Source of the DNA: Candidatus Niyogiibacteriota bacterium
GTDB lineage: Bacteria > Patescibacteriota > Minisyncoccia > 1-14-0-10-42-19
Assembly (NCBI GenBank): GCA_016204155.1
Contig: JACQLG010000066.1
Span: forward strand, 1 to 19,202
Reading direction: 5' to 3'
DNA: 19,202 nucleotides
Shown here in pieces: positions 1 through 6,215 of this stretch. Both the position numbers and the translations under genes were made by a program. Numbering within the stretch: the stretch's first letter is position 1; the number at the start of each line of letters is the position of its first letter. Below the pieces are notes generated by a model. The model saw nothing but the letters and a program-made list of their open reading frames with translations. It made no database searches and was not told the origin of the DNA.

Positions 1-104
1 ATAAGCCATTTGATAAGCGCGACAATGCCCGCGATTATCAAGACCCACCAAAGAATCATAAAAATCCAGCCAAAAAATCCAAATTCGGATCCAAAATTCA
101 TCAT
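1..104 (-). CDS. SHOCT-like small membrane protein, N-terminal part (runs off the window)
   Basis: Reading leftward from tandem ATG codons (104 and 101), the frame stays open for 34 codons to the window edge. It starts [20 protein letters not shown] and continues as one hydrophobic segment ending in a Lys-Trp pair. This resembles the N-terminus of short SHOCT/DUF2078-type membrane proteins, which start with Met-, Gly-, Phe- and Trp-rich residues, then one transmembrane helix, then a C-terminal SHOCT motif. That C-terminal motif lies outside the window, so the family call is tentative. No Shine-Dalgarno is visible; a TATAAT box lies 12 bases before the start. The protein is probably inner-membrane anchored, function unknown. 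Confidence 0.6.
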   Translation of the reverse strand, partial: MMNFGSEFGFFGWIFMILWWVLIIAGIVALIKWL

Positions 105-116
105 AGGATTATTGCT

Positions 117-144
117 ATTATACATCCACAGCGATTATAAACAA
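117..144 (-). promoter_or_regulatory. Candidate promoter of the SHOCT-like gene
   Basis: On the minus strand a TTGTTT box (139-144) and a perfect TATAAT box (117-122) are separated by 16 bases. The transcript would begin only about five bases before the ATG at 104, giving a nearly leaderless mRNA. The -35 match is poor. Confidence 0.4.
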
Positions 145-182
145 GTTGAGTCGTTTCATAATCCAATTTTACCAAGAATAAA

Positions 183-800
183 TTAAAATCCCAACTTCTC
201 GTTGACGAAAATGACATGAACCTTTCTTCTCATAAAGACAGGCTCTCGCTCAAAGATAAGGAGCTTAGAAATTGCACTCCCGCCCATACCTGCATCTTTC
301 ATCCGCTTATCCTCAAGCGGAAGCACGTATTCTCGGACACGAGAGAGTGCCGCATCAAGATTCGGAGCTAATTTTTGCGTGCCGACAACGAATACAAGGT
401 TCGGTGAGGTGAAAACAATATGCGGTAGCTGACTACCAGAATTTGAGACAATGATAAGTTGGCCTGTCTCTGCGACAGCATGAACACTTCCAAGGTAATA
501 ATCCGAGAGGACTGCTTGCTTACGAAGTATCGCTTGTTTTACGGGGTCTTTCTCTGCAAGAACTTCCTCATGCAGATTCTTCCAGCCGTGATTTCCTGAT
601 TTTAAATAGTCAACAAAGCCGATGTCCTCAAGTGTGCGCGAGGAGCCGTTCATTACGGAAGCCCCTTTCGGAATAAATGACTTCACTTTTTCAAGTGCTT
701 CCATGCGATTATTAACTAAAATCGCCATGATACCGCGCTCTGCAAGAGCCTCAATGACTTTTTGGACTGCTTCCGTATTTGCCAATGTTTCGTAATTCAT
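183..800 (-). CDS. LUD-domain (LutC/YkgG-like) protein
   Basis: The 205-residue protein spans essentially a whole LUD (lactate utilisation, formerly DUF162) domain. Visible hallmarks are NGSSRTLEDIG near residue 51, GSVHAVAETGQLIIVSNSGS around residues 104-123, and a hydrophobic strand with VVGTQKLAPNLDAAL around 138-152. In better-known operons LUD proteins (LutB/LutC) work in lactate oxidation to pyruvate together with iron-sulfur subunits. Here there are no ferredoxin-type cysteines and no lutA/lutB neighbours, so the lactate role is not supported and only the fold is claimed. The ATG at 800 has no Shine-Dalgarno but has a strong promoter just upstream. It diverges from the ParB-like gene across 185 bases. 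No terminator is visible between its stop and the next minus-strand gene. Confidence 0.85.
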   Translation of the reverse strand: MNYETLANTEAVQKVIEALAERGIMAILVNNRMEALEKVKSFIPKGASVMNGSSRTLEDIGFVDYLKSGNHGWKNLHEEVLAEKDPVKQAILRKQAVLSDYYLGSVHAVAETGQLIIVSNSGSQLPHIVFTSPNLVFVVGTQKLAPNLDAALSRVREYVLPLEDKRMKDAGMGGSAISKLLIFEREPVFMRRKVHVIFVNEKLGF

Positions 801-825
801 AAATGTATGATGAGCTTGAGATTTT

Positions 826-853
826 ATTATATTCTACCTCATATGGTTGTCAA
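826..853 (-). promoter_or_regulatory. Promoter of the LUD-domain gene
   Basis: The minus strand carries a perfect TTGACA (848-853) and a perfect TATAAT (826-831) separated by 16 bases. The predicted transcript starts near 819 and has a leader of roughly 19 bases with no Shine-Dalgarno. Confidence 0.7.
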
Positions 854-897
854 CAACAACATCAACGACTGACAAAAATAAACTTTTAATTTTAGGG

Positions 898-931
898 TTG
901 ACGTCCTATTCTGAAAATGAAATAATATAAT
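898..931 (+). promoter_or_regulatory. Candidate promoter of the ParB-like gene
   Basis: TTGACG (898-903) is followed by an AT-rich stretch with overlapping -10 candidates: AATAAT at 921-926 (17-base spacer), TAATAT at 923-928 and TATAAT at 926-931 (22-base spacer). The exact -10 cannot be fixed by eye. The leader would be about 50 bases. Confidence 0.45.
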
Positions 932-970
932 AAGTTGCTTTTTTACTTCAAGTATATTTAAAATTCTGAA

Positions 971-978
971 GAGGGGGG
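971..978 (+). promoter_or_regulatory. Shine-Dalgarno site that fixes a GTG start
   Basis: GAGGGGGG lies seven bases before the GTG at 986. It supports GTG over the next in-frame ATG at 1004, where the spacing would be too long. Confidence 0.7.
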
Positions 979-985
979 AATAATT

Positions 986-2215
986 GTGAGAGAGAGAAAG
1001 AAAATGACTGCATCAACGAGAGGCCTATCGTCCTTAGCTGCCATGCTAAATAAAGAGAATTCACGACCGCATCATTTTCAAGGCATGAAACTTTCGTTGG
1101 ACATTCTAAATGTTTTACCTCAACCTCGAAAAACTTTTGAGGAAATTGAGTACTTGGCGAATGATATCGCTCAGAAAAACCTCTATAATCCTTTGACTGT
1201 TGCTTGTTTTGGTCGAAGTAATTGTCAACGCTATCTCGAACTGATTAATCTTCTCTGGGGAGTTAACTTCTCTATCGAAGAGCTTATCAGCGTGACGGAA
1301 GACGGAGTAGAATTTTTCTACGTTCTTTTGGCTGGTGAACGAAGATATCGTTCCTGTCTATATATTCGAGATGTCGGCTGTGAGCGATGTCATGAAAAAT
1401 TTGGTCCCAGTGGTTGTTATGAGCGACATTTTAGCGATTTAAAGGTTGATGTCCGATCTTGCATCGACATTTCTCCCTTAGAAGCTATTTTCATTCAGGC
1501 TTCAGAAAATATCCACATGAGAGTTCCCCCTCATGAAGAGGCAAAGTTTTATAATCAACTCTTTAAGCTTCTCAAGGAGATAAACCCCGAATATCATCTT
1601 TCAGAGTTCTCTCGCCAAGTAGGAAGATCGCCGGAGACAATAAGACAGGCTCTTCGATTCTGCGGGCTACCTCTTAAATATCAAGAATATATAGAAAAGG
1701 GAAAGATAGTTTGGGGGATAGGTGCGGAAATTGCCAAGCTCTATGCCCAAGGGAATTTAAATGAGAAAGACTTAGAATGGTGGATAATAAAAGTTGTGAC
1801 CGGCAACTACAAAGTACCGGAATTTCGGAAAATGGTCAGTAAATTTCTTTTTGACCAAAATGCAGGCCAGACCTCATTTTTTGATCAAAAACAAGAAGAA
1901 CAACTGCGTAGGCTTGATTTTCGCTTGGTAGTACAACGCTATTCCATTATTGCCATATATCATTCCATCTATTATTTGAATCGAGTGTTTGACTTGTTTG
2001 TCGAAGGAAAACTTGGCAAGAAAGATTCACCATTTTCTGAGAGGAGTCCGATCAGAATTTTTCGCAAACTGATTGAGCTGGAAGCAAAACTTCTTCCCCA
2101 CCTTCGAAATCTTCTTCCTGAACGAGAAAACGAAAGAGCTCAAAAAGTGATCGAAGAGACCAAGGTAATTCTTTCTCGCCTCGAAGAGAAATTACCAAAA
2201 ACAATATCCGAGTAA
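986..2215 (+). CDS. ParB/Spo0J-like CTP-switch and HTH protein with two insertions
   Basis: The 409-residue protein follows the ParB plan: a QPRKTF motif (46-51), GERRYR (117-122, the nucleotide-binding box), ENIHMRVPPHEEA (174-186, equivalent to the ENIQR-L-P-EEA box), and a helix-turn-helix around 203-229 (LSEFSRQVGRSPETIRQAL). The C-terminal third is helical and charged, as in a dimerisation tail. Two features are unusual. About 30-40 extra residues lie between the first strand and GERR. A cysteine/histidine-rich insert (C132, C135, C144, H148) lies between the GERR and ENI boxes, where canonical ParB has a short linker. There is no parA next door and I saw no parS-like palindrome, so this may be a regulator or accessory DNA clamp, not the chromosome-partition ParB. 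GTG start with a strong Shine-Dalgarno; terminator immediately after the stop. Confidence 0.85.
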   Translation: MRERKKMTASTRGLSSLAAMLNKENSRPHHFQGMKLSLDILNVLPQPRKTFEEIEYLANDIAQKNLYNPLTVACFGRSNCQRYLELINLLWGVNFSIEELISVTEDGVEFFYVLLAGERRYRSCLYIRDVGCERCHEKFGPSGCYERHFSDLKVDVRSCIDISPLEAIFIQASENIHMRVPPHEEAKFYNQLFKLLKEINPEYHLSEFSRQVGRSPETIRQALRFCGLPLKYQEYIEKGKIVWGIGAEIAKLYAQGNLNEKDLEWWIIKVVTGNYKVPEFRKMVSKFLFDQNAGQTSFFDQKQEEQLRRLDFRLVVQRYSIIAIYHSIYYLNRVFDLFVEGKLGKKDSPFSERSPIRIFRKLIELEAKLLPHLRNLLPERENERAQKVIEETKVILSRLEEKLPKTISE

Positions 2216-2216
2216 G

Positions 2217-2260
2217 GGGTGGCTGCTACATTCTTCTTGCAGACCACCCTTTTTATTTTT
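2217..2260 (+). terminator. Intrinsic terminator of the ParB-like gene
   Basis: GGGTGGCTGC (2217-2226) pairs with GCAGACCACCC (2239-2249) with one bulged base and a 12-base loop. TTTTTATTTTT follows. It begins two bases after the stop codon. Confidence 0.9.
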
Positions 2261-2271
2261 GGCAGATAAAC

Positions 2272-2298
2272 AAAAAAGCGGAGTAATGGGAACTCCGC
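2272..2298 (-). terminator. Intrinsic terminator of the oxidoreductase operon
   Basis: On the minus strand GCGGAGT (2298-2292 complement) pairs with ACTCCGC across a seven-base loop and is followed by six T residues. It lies 13 bases after the porB stop and back-to-back with the ParB-like gene's terminator, isolating the two convergent units. Confidence 0.9.
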
Positions 2299-2310
2299 CA
2301 TGTTGCGTTC

Positions 2311-3270
2311 TTATGCGATTATAGATTTTGACTTTGACTGCCTATCAATACTCAATCGCTCCAAATCTTCGAGCCATGAGTAATTATCGTCGACAAACGC
2401 TTGAATCTCTTTTACTTCTTGAGAATCCTCTGTAAGATGAGAAAATCTTCCCTGAAGTTTTAGATATTCCCACACAGGCAGTACCTTCTTTGGCCTGTAT
2501 GTAATGCGGTATGCTCTGCCATGTTCGCACTCCATAAGAGGGAACGAATTCGTTTCCACTGCCGCTTTTGCGACAGAAATTCCTTCCGACGTCGGAAACT
2601 CCAGCGCTGGTGCGCAAGGATTTAATAGATGCAGAAAGGCGGACCCGCTCTCCTGCGCATGTACCGCGTTTTTGATTTTTGCTACCAAATCATCTAAAAG
2701 CGGCTTGCTCCCCGCGCACGCCGTCGCGTAATACGGAACGCTATGCGCGCATACGATTTCTGTCATATTTTTCGGAGTCACTTCATTTCCTTTAGGCGTT
2801 GTTACAGTGCGCGCTCCTTTCGGCGTAAGTCCCGATGCCTGACCTCCGGTATTAGAATAAACTTCGGTGTTATTGAGCATGAAAATTAATTTGTGATTTC
2901 TCTGTAGCGCTGCGGACACTGCGGCAAGGCCTATGTCAAAAGAACCATCGCCGGCCCACACGACCACTACAACATCTTCACGCCCACGTCTATCTTTAAA
3001 GACGCAACTTATGGCGCTTGCCATAGCAGCCGCTGAAGCGAACAGCTCAAGAATTTGAGTAAATTTATCCTGTCCTGCAAAATAAGGATACCTTCCCGAA
3101 TTGATAGTCCAACACCCCGCTGGTGTTATGACAATAATTATTTTCCCAAGACTCGCAACGGTATTAAGTATGTATCGGAATGTTAATGCCGGCATACAAC
3201 CCGCGCATGCGGCATGGACGCCCAACATTTTGCAATTTAAAATATCTACAAGGTCCTGTATTTTTGCCAT
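2311..3270 (-). CDS. porB: Pyruvate/2-oxoacid:ferredoxin oxidoreductase, beta subunit (TPP-binding)
   Basis: The 319-residue beta subunit binds thiamine diphosphate and a 4Fe-4S cluster. The TPP motif is seen as GDGS (107-110) followed by NN (133-134) and YSNTGGQ (138-144), the signature of pyruvate:ferredoxin oxidoreductase beta chains. Likely cluster ligands are C22 and C25 (CAGC), C53 and C219 (in LNPCAP). The C-terminus carries the family pattern RITYRPKK then EYLKLQGRF. Its length is normal for porB. It starts five bases after the porA stop, and the Shine-Dalgarno GAAGGTG overlaps that stop, so translation is probably coupled. With PorA and the gamma-delta protein it should convert a 2-oxoacid plus CoA to acyl-CoA, CO2 and reduced ferredoxin. 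Pyruvate is the most likely substrate, but 2-oxoisovalerate-type substrates cannot be excluded from sequence alone. Confidence 0.93.
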   Translation of the reverse strand: MAKIQDLVDILNCKMLGVHAACAGCMPALTFRYILNTVASLGKIIIVITPAGCWTINSGRYPYFAGQDKFTQILELFASAAAMASAISCVFKDRRGREDVVVVVWAGDGSFDIGLAAVSAALQRNHKLIFMLNNTEVYSNTGGQASGLTPKGARTVTTPKGNEVTPKNMTEIVCAHSVPYYATACAGSKPLLDDLVAKIKNAVHAQESGSAFLHLLNPCAPALEFPTSEGISVAKAAVETNSFPLMECEHGRAYRITYRPKKVLPVWEYLKLQGRFSHLTEDSQEVKEIQAFVDDNYSWLEDLERLSIDRQSKSKSIIA

Positions 3271-3275
3271 TTATA

Positions 3276-4445
3276 TCACCTTCCATCTTTTGTAATAAAT
3301 TGCGCTCTGTCGTTTTGTTTCATATAAGCCGTCTCGCGAATCATGATTTTATATGTTTCGTCAGTTACATTTAATCCGCGAGTGCCCGCAGTAAAGCTGA
3401 AATGTTTCGCTTTAGGAAGAAAAAGTGAACGTATATCGGTAGCAAGCGGTCCATAGGGCGAACCGTAACTGAAGGATCGGTCAACTGCAATAATGTTCTC
3501 TGCGTCTTGCAAGATATCTTCCAGGACTTCTTTTGGAAAAGGCCGGTAGGTGTGAATCCTCACCACGGCTACTTGATCACTAACTAATTTTTTGGCCACT
3601 TCTGCCATAGTTCCAATGGCAATCAATGTATAGTCAGCTTTTGAAGGATTCCCCACAACATCAACCAACCCAATCTTTTGATATTCAAATAGACCTGAGA
3701 ATTCATCGGCCTCTTTTTGAATATATTTTTCTGATTTCCTCATTGCCTCCAACACCGATTTATGGAAAAATGCATCTTGTTCGGGATCAGGAATCTGCGC
3801 CCAAATCCTTGGACGTTCAAGACGTATGCCGTAATCTAATGGGGGATTAAATGGAGGCAAAAATGTATCAACAATTTCCTGCCGCGGCAAAAGCACGCCC
3901 GACGCGTTGTGCGACAGTATAAGCCCGTCAAGGCAGATCATAGTCGGGAGCATCGTATGCTCGGCCACCTTATAAGCAAAAATTATATCAAACAGAATCT
4001 CTTGATGCCTACTTGCATAAAACTGTATGCAATAATCGCGGGCGATCATGCTGTCGGCATGATCCGTTTCAAGACTCCATGTTCCAGATGTTGGCGCTCT
4101 TCCTACAAGAGCAAATACAATAGGGTCTCTACCGCCGCATGCCCGCGGAAGCTGCTCAAAACCGCAGAACAAACCTTGAGAACTCGTAGCAGAAAACGAT
4201 CGCTGAAGCGACATCGTTGCTCCAATCGCGAATGTAAACATGCTATGCTCGCTTTCAACATTAGTAAAACGTACACCGCTTCTTTCTCCGCATATTTTCA
4301 CCAAAGAATGCATAAGTGTAGTTTGCGGAGTGATCGGGAACACTGGCACCTCAATGTCTCCTACATAAGACACACCCCACGCCGCAGCCTCATTTCCAGT
4401 TGCAAGTATTTTCTTGATGTATATTTCGCTATTTACTCTGTTCAT
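3276..4445 (-). CDS. porA: Pyruvate/2-oxoacid:ferredoxin oxidoreductase, alpha subunit
   Basis: The 389-residue protein has the PorA layout. An N-terminal pyrimidine-binding domain starts ATGNEAAAWGVSYV and contains the VFPITPQTT loop, then ESEHSMFTFAIGA and SATSSQGL. DHADSMIARD (typical GDHSDSM) and ICLDGLILSHN follow, and a transketolase C-terminal-like domain ends the protein (VVRIHTYRPFP, then DRSFSYGSPYGPL). I chose ATG 4445 and not the upstream ATG 4466, because AAGGAGG sits six bases before 4445 and the family homology begins soon after. The start overlaps the end of the gamma-delta gene by 17 bases. The stop is TGA, which shows the standard code. It acts in the cytoplasm as the TPP-pocket partner of PorB. 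Confidence 0.93.
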   Translation of the reverse strand: MNRVNSEIYIKKILATGNEAAAWGVSYVGDIEVPVFPITPQTTLMHSLVKICGERSGVRFTNVESEHSMFTFAIGATMSLQRSFSATSSQGLFCGFEQLPRACGGRDPIVFALVGRAPTSGTWSLETDHADSMIARDYCIQFYASRHQEILFDIIFAYKVAEHTMLPTMICLDGLILSHNASGVLLPRQEIVDTFLPPFNPPLDYGIRLERPRIWAQIPDPEQDAFFHKSVLEAMRKSEKYIQKEADEFSGLFEYQKIGLVDVVGNPSKADYTLIAIGTMAEVAKKLVSDQVAVVRIHTYRPFPKEVLEDILQDAENIIAVDRSFSYGSPYGPLATDIRSLFLPKAKHFSFTAGTRGLNVTDETYKIMIRETAYMKQNDRAQFITKDGR

Positions 4446-5430
4446 TATCGTCCTCCTTATTACCAATATCCGTCAACAACGCAATTGCCTCTTCTTCGTT
4501 CACAGAGACCATACGAATCGCTTTCTTATAAGCCAGTGGGCATGCAGTCACGCATACACCGCAACCTTTACATAAATCCAAGTCAATGACCATTTTTTCC
4601 TCCTTAGGAAGCTTCGGAGCCGGCTCAACATCAATCGCCCCATCCATACAGCTAAGTAAGCAGAGCTTGCAAGCGGTACATATTTGAAAGTTAATAATCG
4701 GAATTGATGTCTTTGCGACGTCGAACTGCTTCGTATTGTAAAGAGAAATCGCAAACTCGCTTCTTATCGCCTTATCTTCTTCTTGGTCTTGCTCATCATT
4801 ATTTTCACTCCTGTCAATTTCGGAAGGGAGCATCGTGACGACTACCGATCCTTCATATCCTCGCCGCACCGCATTACAGTTCGGCTCTATCAAGTACGGC
4901 TTTTTTTCAAACTGCGCTCGCACAGCTGCGCATAAAGCATCGAGGCTGATATGTATATTCAGAATTTCCAGTCCTTTTATTATAGCGCCCAACGTAGCGG
5001 TGTTGCCCATTAGACGGCCGTCTTTACTCAACAGATTTAACTCAATTGCAATTTGAATGGTAGAAACGGAAACAGCAGTAAACCGTTTACTGATTTTCGG
5101 CAGTGGAGTGATAGTCGCATTCACCAACACGCCGTCTTCTTTTAATAACTCTGCGAGTTTATTTTTTGGGAGCGGCGCAAACAACACAAGAATGTCAGCT
5201 GGATGCAAAATACGATTAAAATCAAAAATTGTGCTGTTTGAGATCCGTGTGTAATTTTCCGTAGAGGCGCCTCTTTGTTCCGCTTTAAAAGATGCGAAGG
5301 TTTGTACTTCCAAACCCTCCAAAAGCACGGCTTCTGCCAATATTTCTCCGGCAGATTTTAATCCTTGGCCGCCTTCGCCTTTAAAAACAATCTCTAAAGA
5401 AACGCTTTTCTTTTCGTTCTTCATCTCCAT
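4429..5430 (-). CDS. porG: Pyruvate/2-oxoacid:ferredoxin oxidoreductase, fused gamma-delta subunit
   Basis: Residues 10-200 form the gamma domain, with the GEGGQG motif (18-23), FASFKAEQRG (46-54) and GNTATLGAI. An acidic low-complexity linker near 205-220 leads to a delta-type ferredoxin domain with two 4Fe-4S sites: C251, C254, C257, C261 and C287, C290, C293, C297 (CKGCGVCVTACP). The delta domain would pass electrons from the catalytic core to ferredoxin. The first cluster motif has Met where Pro normally follows the last cysteine. In many archaea and bacteria gamma and delta are separate genes; here they are joined. It is the first gene of the operon. GAGGGG precedes ATG 5430 by four bases; a second ATG at 5424 is a less likely start. 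Confidence 0.92.
   Translation of the reverse strand: MEMKNEKKSVSLEIVFKGEGGQGLKSAGEILAEAVLLEGLEVQTFASFKAEQRGASTENYTRISNSTIFDFNRILHPADILVLFAPLPKNKLAELLKEDGVLVNATITPLPKISKRFTAVSVSTIQIAIELNLLSKDGRLMGNTATLGAIIKGLEILNIHISLDALCAAVRAQFEKKPYLIEPNCNAVRRGYEGSVVVTMLPSEIDRSENNDEQDQEEDKAIRSEFAISLYNTKQFDVAKTSIPIINFQICTACKLCLLSCMDGAIDVEPAPKLPKEEKMVIDLDLCKGCGVCVTACPLAYKKAIRMVSVNEEEAIALLTDIGNKEDDNEQSK
4451..4457 (-). promoter_or_regulatory. Shine-Dalgarno site that decides the porA start
   Basis: AAGGAGG on the minus strand, six bases before ATG 4445 and inside the 3' end of the upstream gene. It makes ATG 4466, which lies before it, an unlikely start. Confidence 0.75.
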
Positions 5431-5537
5431 TTTTCCCCTCTTTTGTCAATTTTCTCCTCTACTTATATCATATTTTTTGTAAATTGTACAGATGAACAAC
5501 GTACCCCCGGTGGATATGTTTAGAACTGTGGAATTGG

Positions 5538-5571
5538 TAAAAATAAAGCAGGAATTAAAAATAATTCCTGC
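5538..5571 (-). terminator. Intrinsic terminator of the zinc-ribbon gene
   Basis: GCAGGAATTA and TAATTCCTGC form a perfect ten-base-pair stem (5548-5557 with 5562-5571) around a four-base loop. On the minus strand it is followed by TTTATTTTTA. It lies 18 bases after the zinc-ribbon stop and separates that gene from the oxidoreductase operon. Confidence 0.88.
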
Positions 5572-5588
5572 ATGTGTTTACATTAACC

Positions 5589-5972
5589 TTAATCGTTGTC
5601 ACCGCCATAATCGCAACAGATATTTTCACTTGGATTAACGTCTCGAGGCAATTCTATAACATATTGCCGTTTAAGTGTTTTCCAACCACAGTCATGACAT
5701 AACCAATGATCACAAAGATATTCAATATTCTGGCTATAACAAACAGGACAAACTGGTCCTTCTCGTTGCGCCGATGATTTTGGCAGAGTAATAAAAAGAT
5801 GCCAATGCGTAATTTGTTGGATAATCTGATACTCCGCGCCGCACTGCGGACAGCTAAGCACTTGGCCGGCGCTAATTAACCTAGGTCCGTACTCATAATG
5901 TCCACAGACACAAGTTATTTCAAACTTACCCTCTGGAATTTTGCCCATAAATCTAAGGCCGATATTCTTCAT
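5589..5972 (-). CDS. Double zinc-ribbon protein of unknown function
   Basis: I do not recognise a named family. The 127-residue cytoplasmic protein holds two treble-clef or ribbon-like units: C21-x-C23 with C41-x2-C44, and C75-x2-C78 with C92-x2-C95 (C87 and H89 nearby). It ends with a double cysteine (119-120) and an acidic tail. Such ribbons usually bind nucleic acid or protein partners; here that is only an inference. The start at 5972 is supported by a GGAGG nine bases upstream. It sits alone between its own promoter and its own terminator, upstream of but not co-transcribed with the oxidoreductase operon. A palindrome in its promoter spacer suggests it is repressor controlled. Confidence 0.75.
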   Translation of the reverse strand: MKNIGLRFMGKIPEGKFEITCVCGHYEYGPRLISAGQVLSCPQCGAEYQIIQQITHWHLFITLPKSSAQREGPVCPVCYSQNIEYLCDHWLCHDCGWKTLKRQYVIELPRDVNPSENICCDYGGDND

Positions 5973-6022
5973 TTCTTTTTTCCTCCGTTATATAGAATAT
6001 AGAAAATTCTCCATTCAAAAAA

Positions 6023-6051
6023 AGAATAGCATATAAATATGCTTGTATCAA
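6023..6051 (-). promoter_or_regulatory. Promoter of the zinc-ribbon gene with a palindrome in the spacer
   Basis: On the minus strand TTGATA (6046-6051) and TATTCT (6023-6028) are 17 bases apart. The spacer contains GCATATAAATATGC (6029-6042), a six-base-pair inverted repeat well placed to act as an operator. A second TTGAAT/CTATAT pair (6013-6018, 5990-5995) would start transcription on top of the ribosome site, so the upstream pair fits better. Confidence 0.45.
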
Positions 6052-6063
6052 GAGGATGGGGCT

Positions 6064-6201
6064 CTATGACCTCTTTCGTTGGAAACGTTTCTTTGCCGCC
6101 TTTTGTTCAAGCATAAGCCGTTTGATTTCAAGTCTCTTTTTGGTTTTATGCGAGTGTTTTGATTTTTTGTGAGGCTTAAGCCCCGTAGCTCTTTTTGCCA
6201 T
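6064..6201 (-). CDS. 45-residue Lys/Arg-rich protein
   Basis: A complete small frame runs from ATG 6201 to TAG, beginning MAKRATGLKPHKKSKHSHKT and ending in QRKRS. Over a third of residues are Lys or Arg with several His, and there are no cysteines. The composition suggests RNA or ribosome binding, but I recognise no family. It starts 14 bases after the stop of the cysteine-repeat gene on the same strand, so it is probably the last gene of that operon. There is no convincing Shine-Dalgarno. Its size is below common gene-calling limits. The orderly basic composition, full start-stop frame and tight spacing favour a real gene, but chance cannot be ruled out. Confidence 0.55.
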   Translation of the reverse strand: MAKRATGLKPHKKSKHSHKTKKRLEIKRLMLEQKAAKKRFQRKRS

Positions 6202-6215
6202 ATAAATTACGCCGC

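Noticed and set aside
183..800. Lactate utilisation operon (lutABC)
   Set aside because: Only a LUD-domain protein is present; the iron-sulfur partners are absent from both sides.
4446..4466. Longer porA start (ATG 4466)
   Set aside because: A perfect AAGGAGG lies between it and ATG 4445 at the right distance for 4445, and the extra seven residues are not part of the family.
3909..4589. Plus-strand open frame of 226 codons opposite porA and porG
   Set aside because: It lies wholly antisense to two well-supported genes and has a Cys/Arg/Ser-rich composition typical of a shadow frame, with no recognisable domain.
5444..5449. TTGACA on the minus strand before porG as a -35 box
   Set aside because: It is only 13 bases from the start codon, leaving no room for a -10 box and leader.
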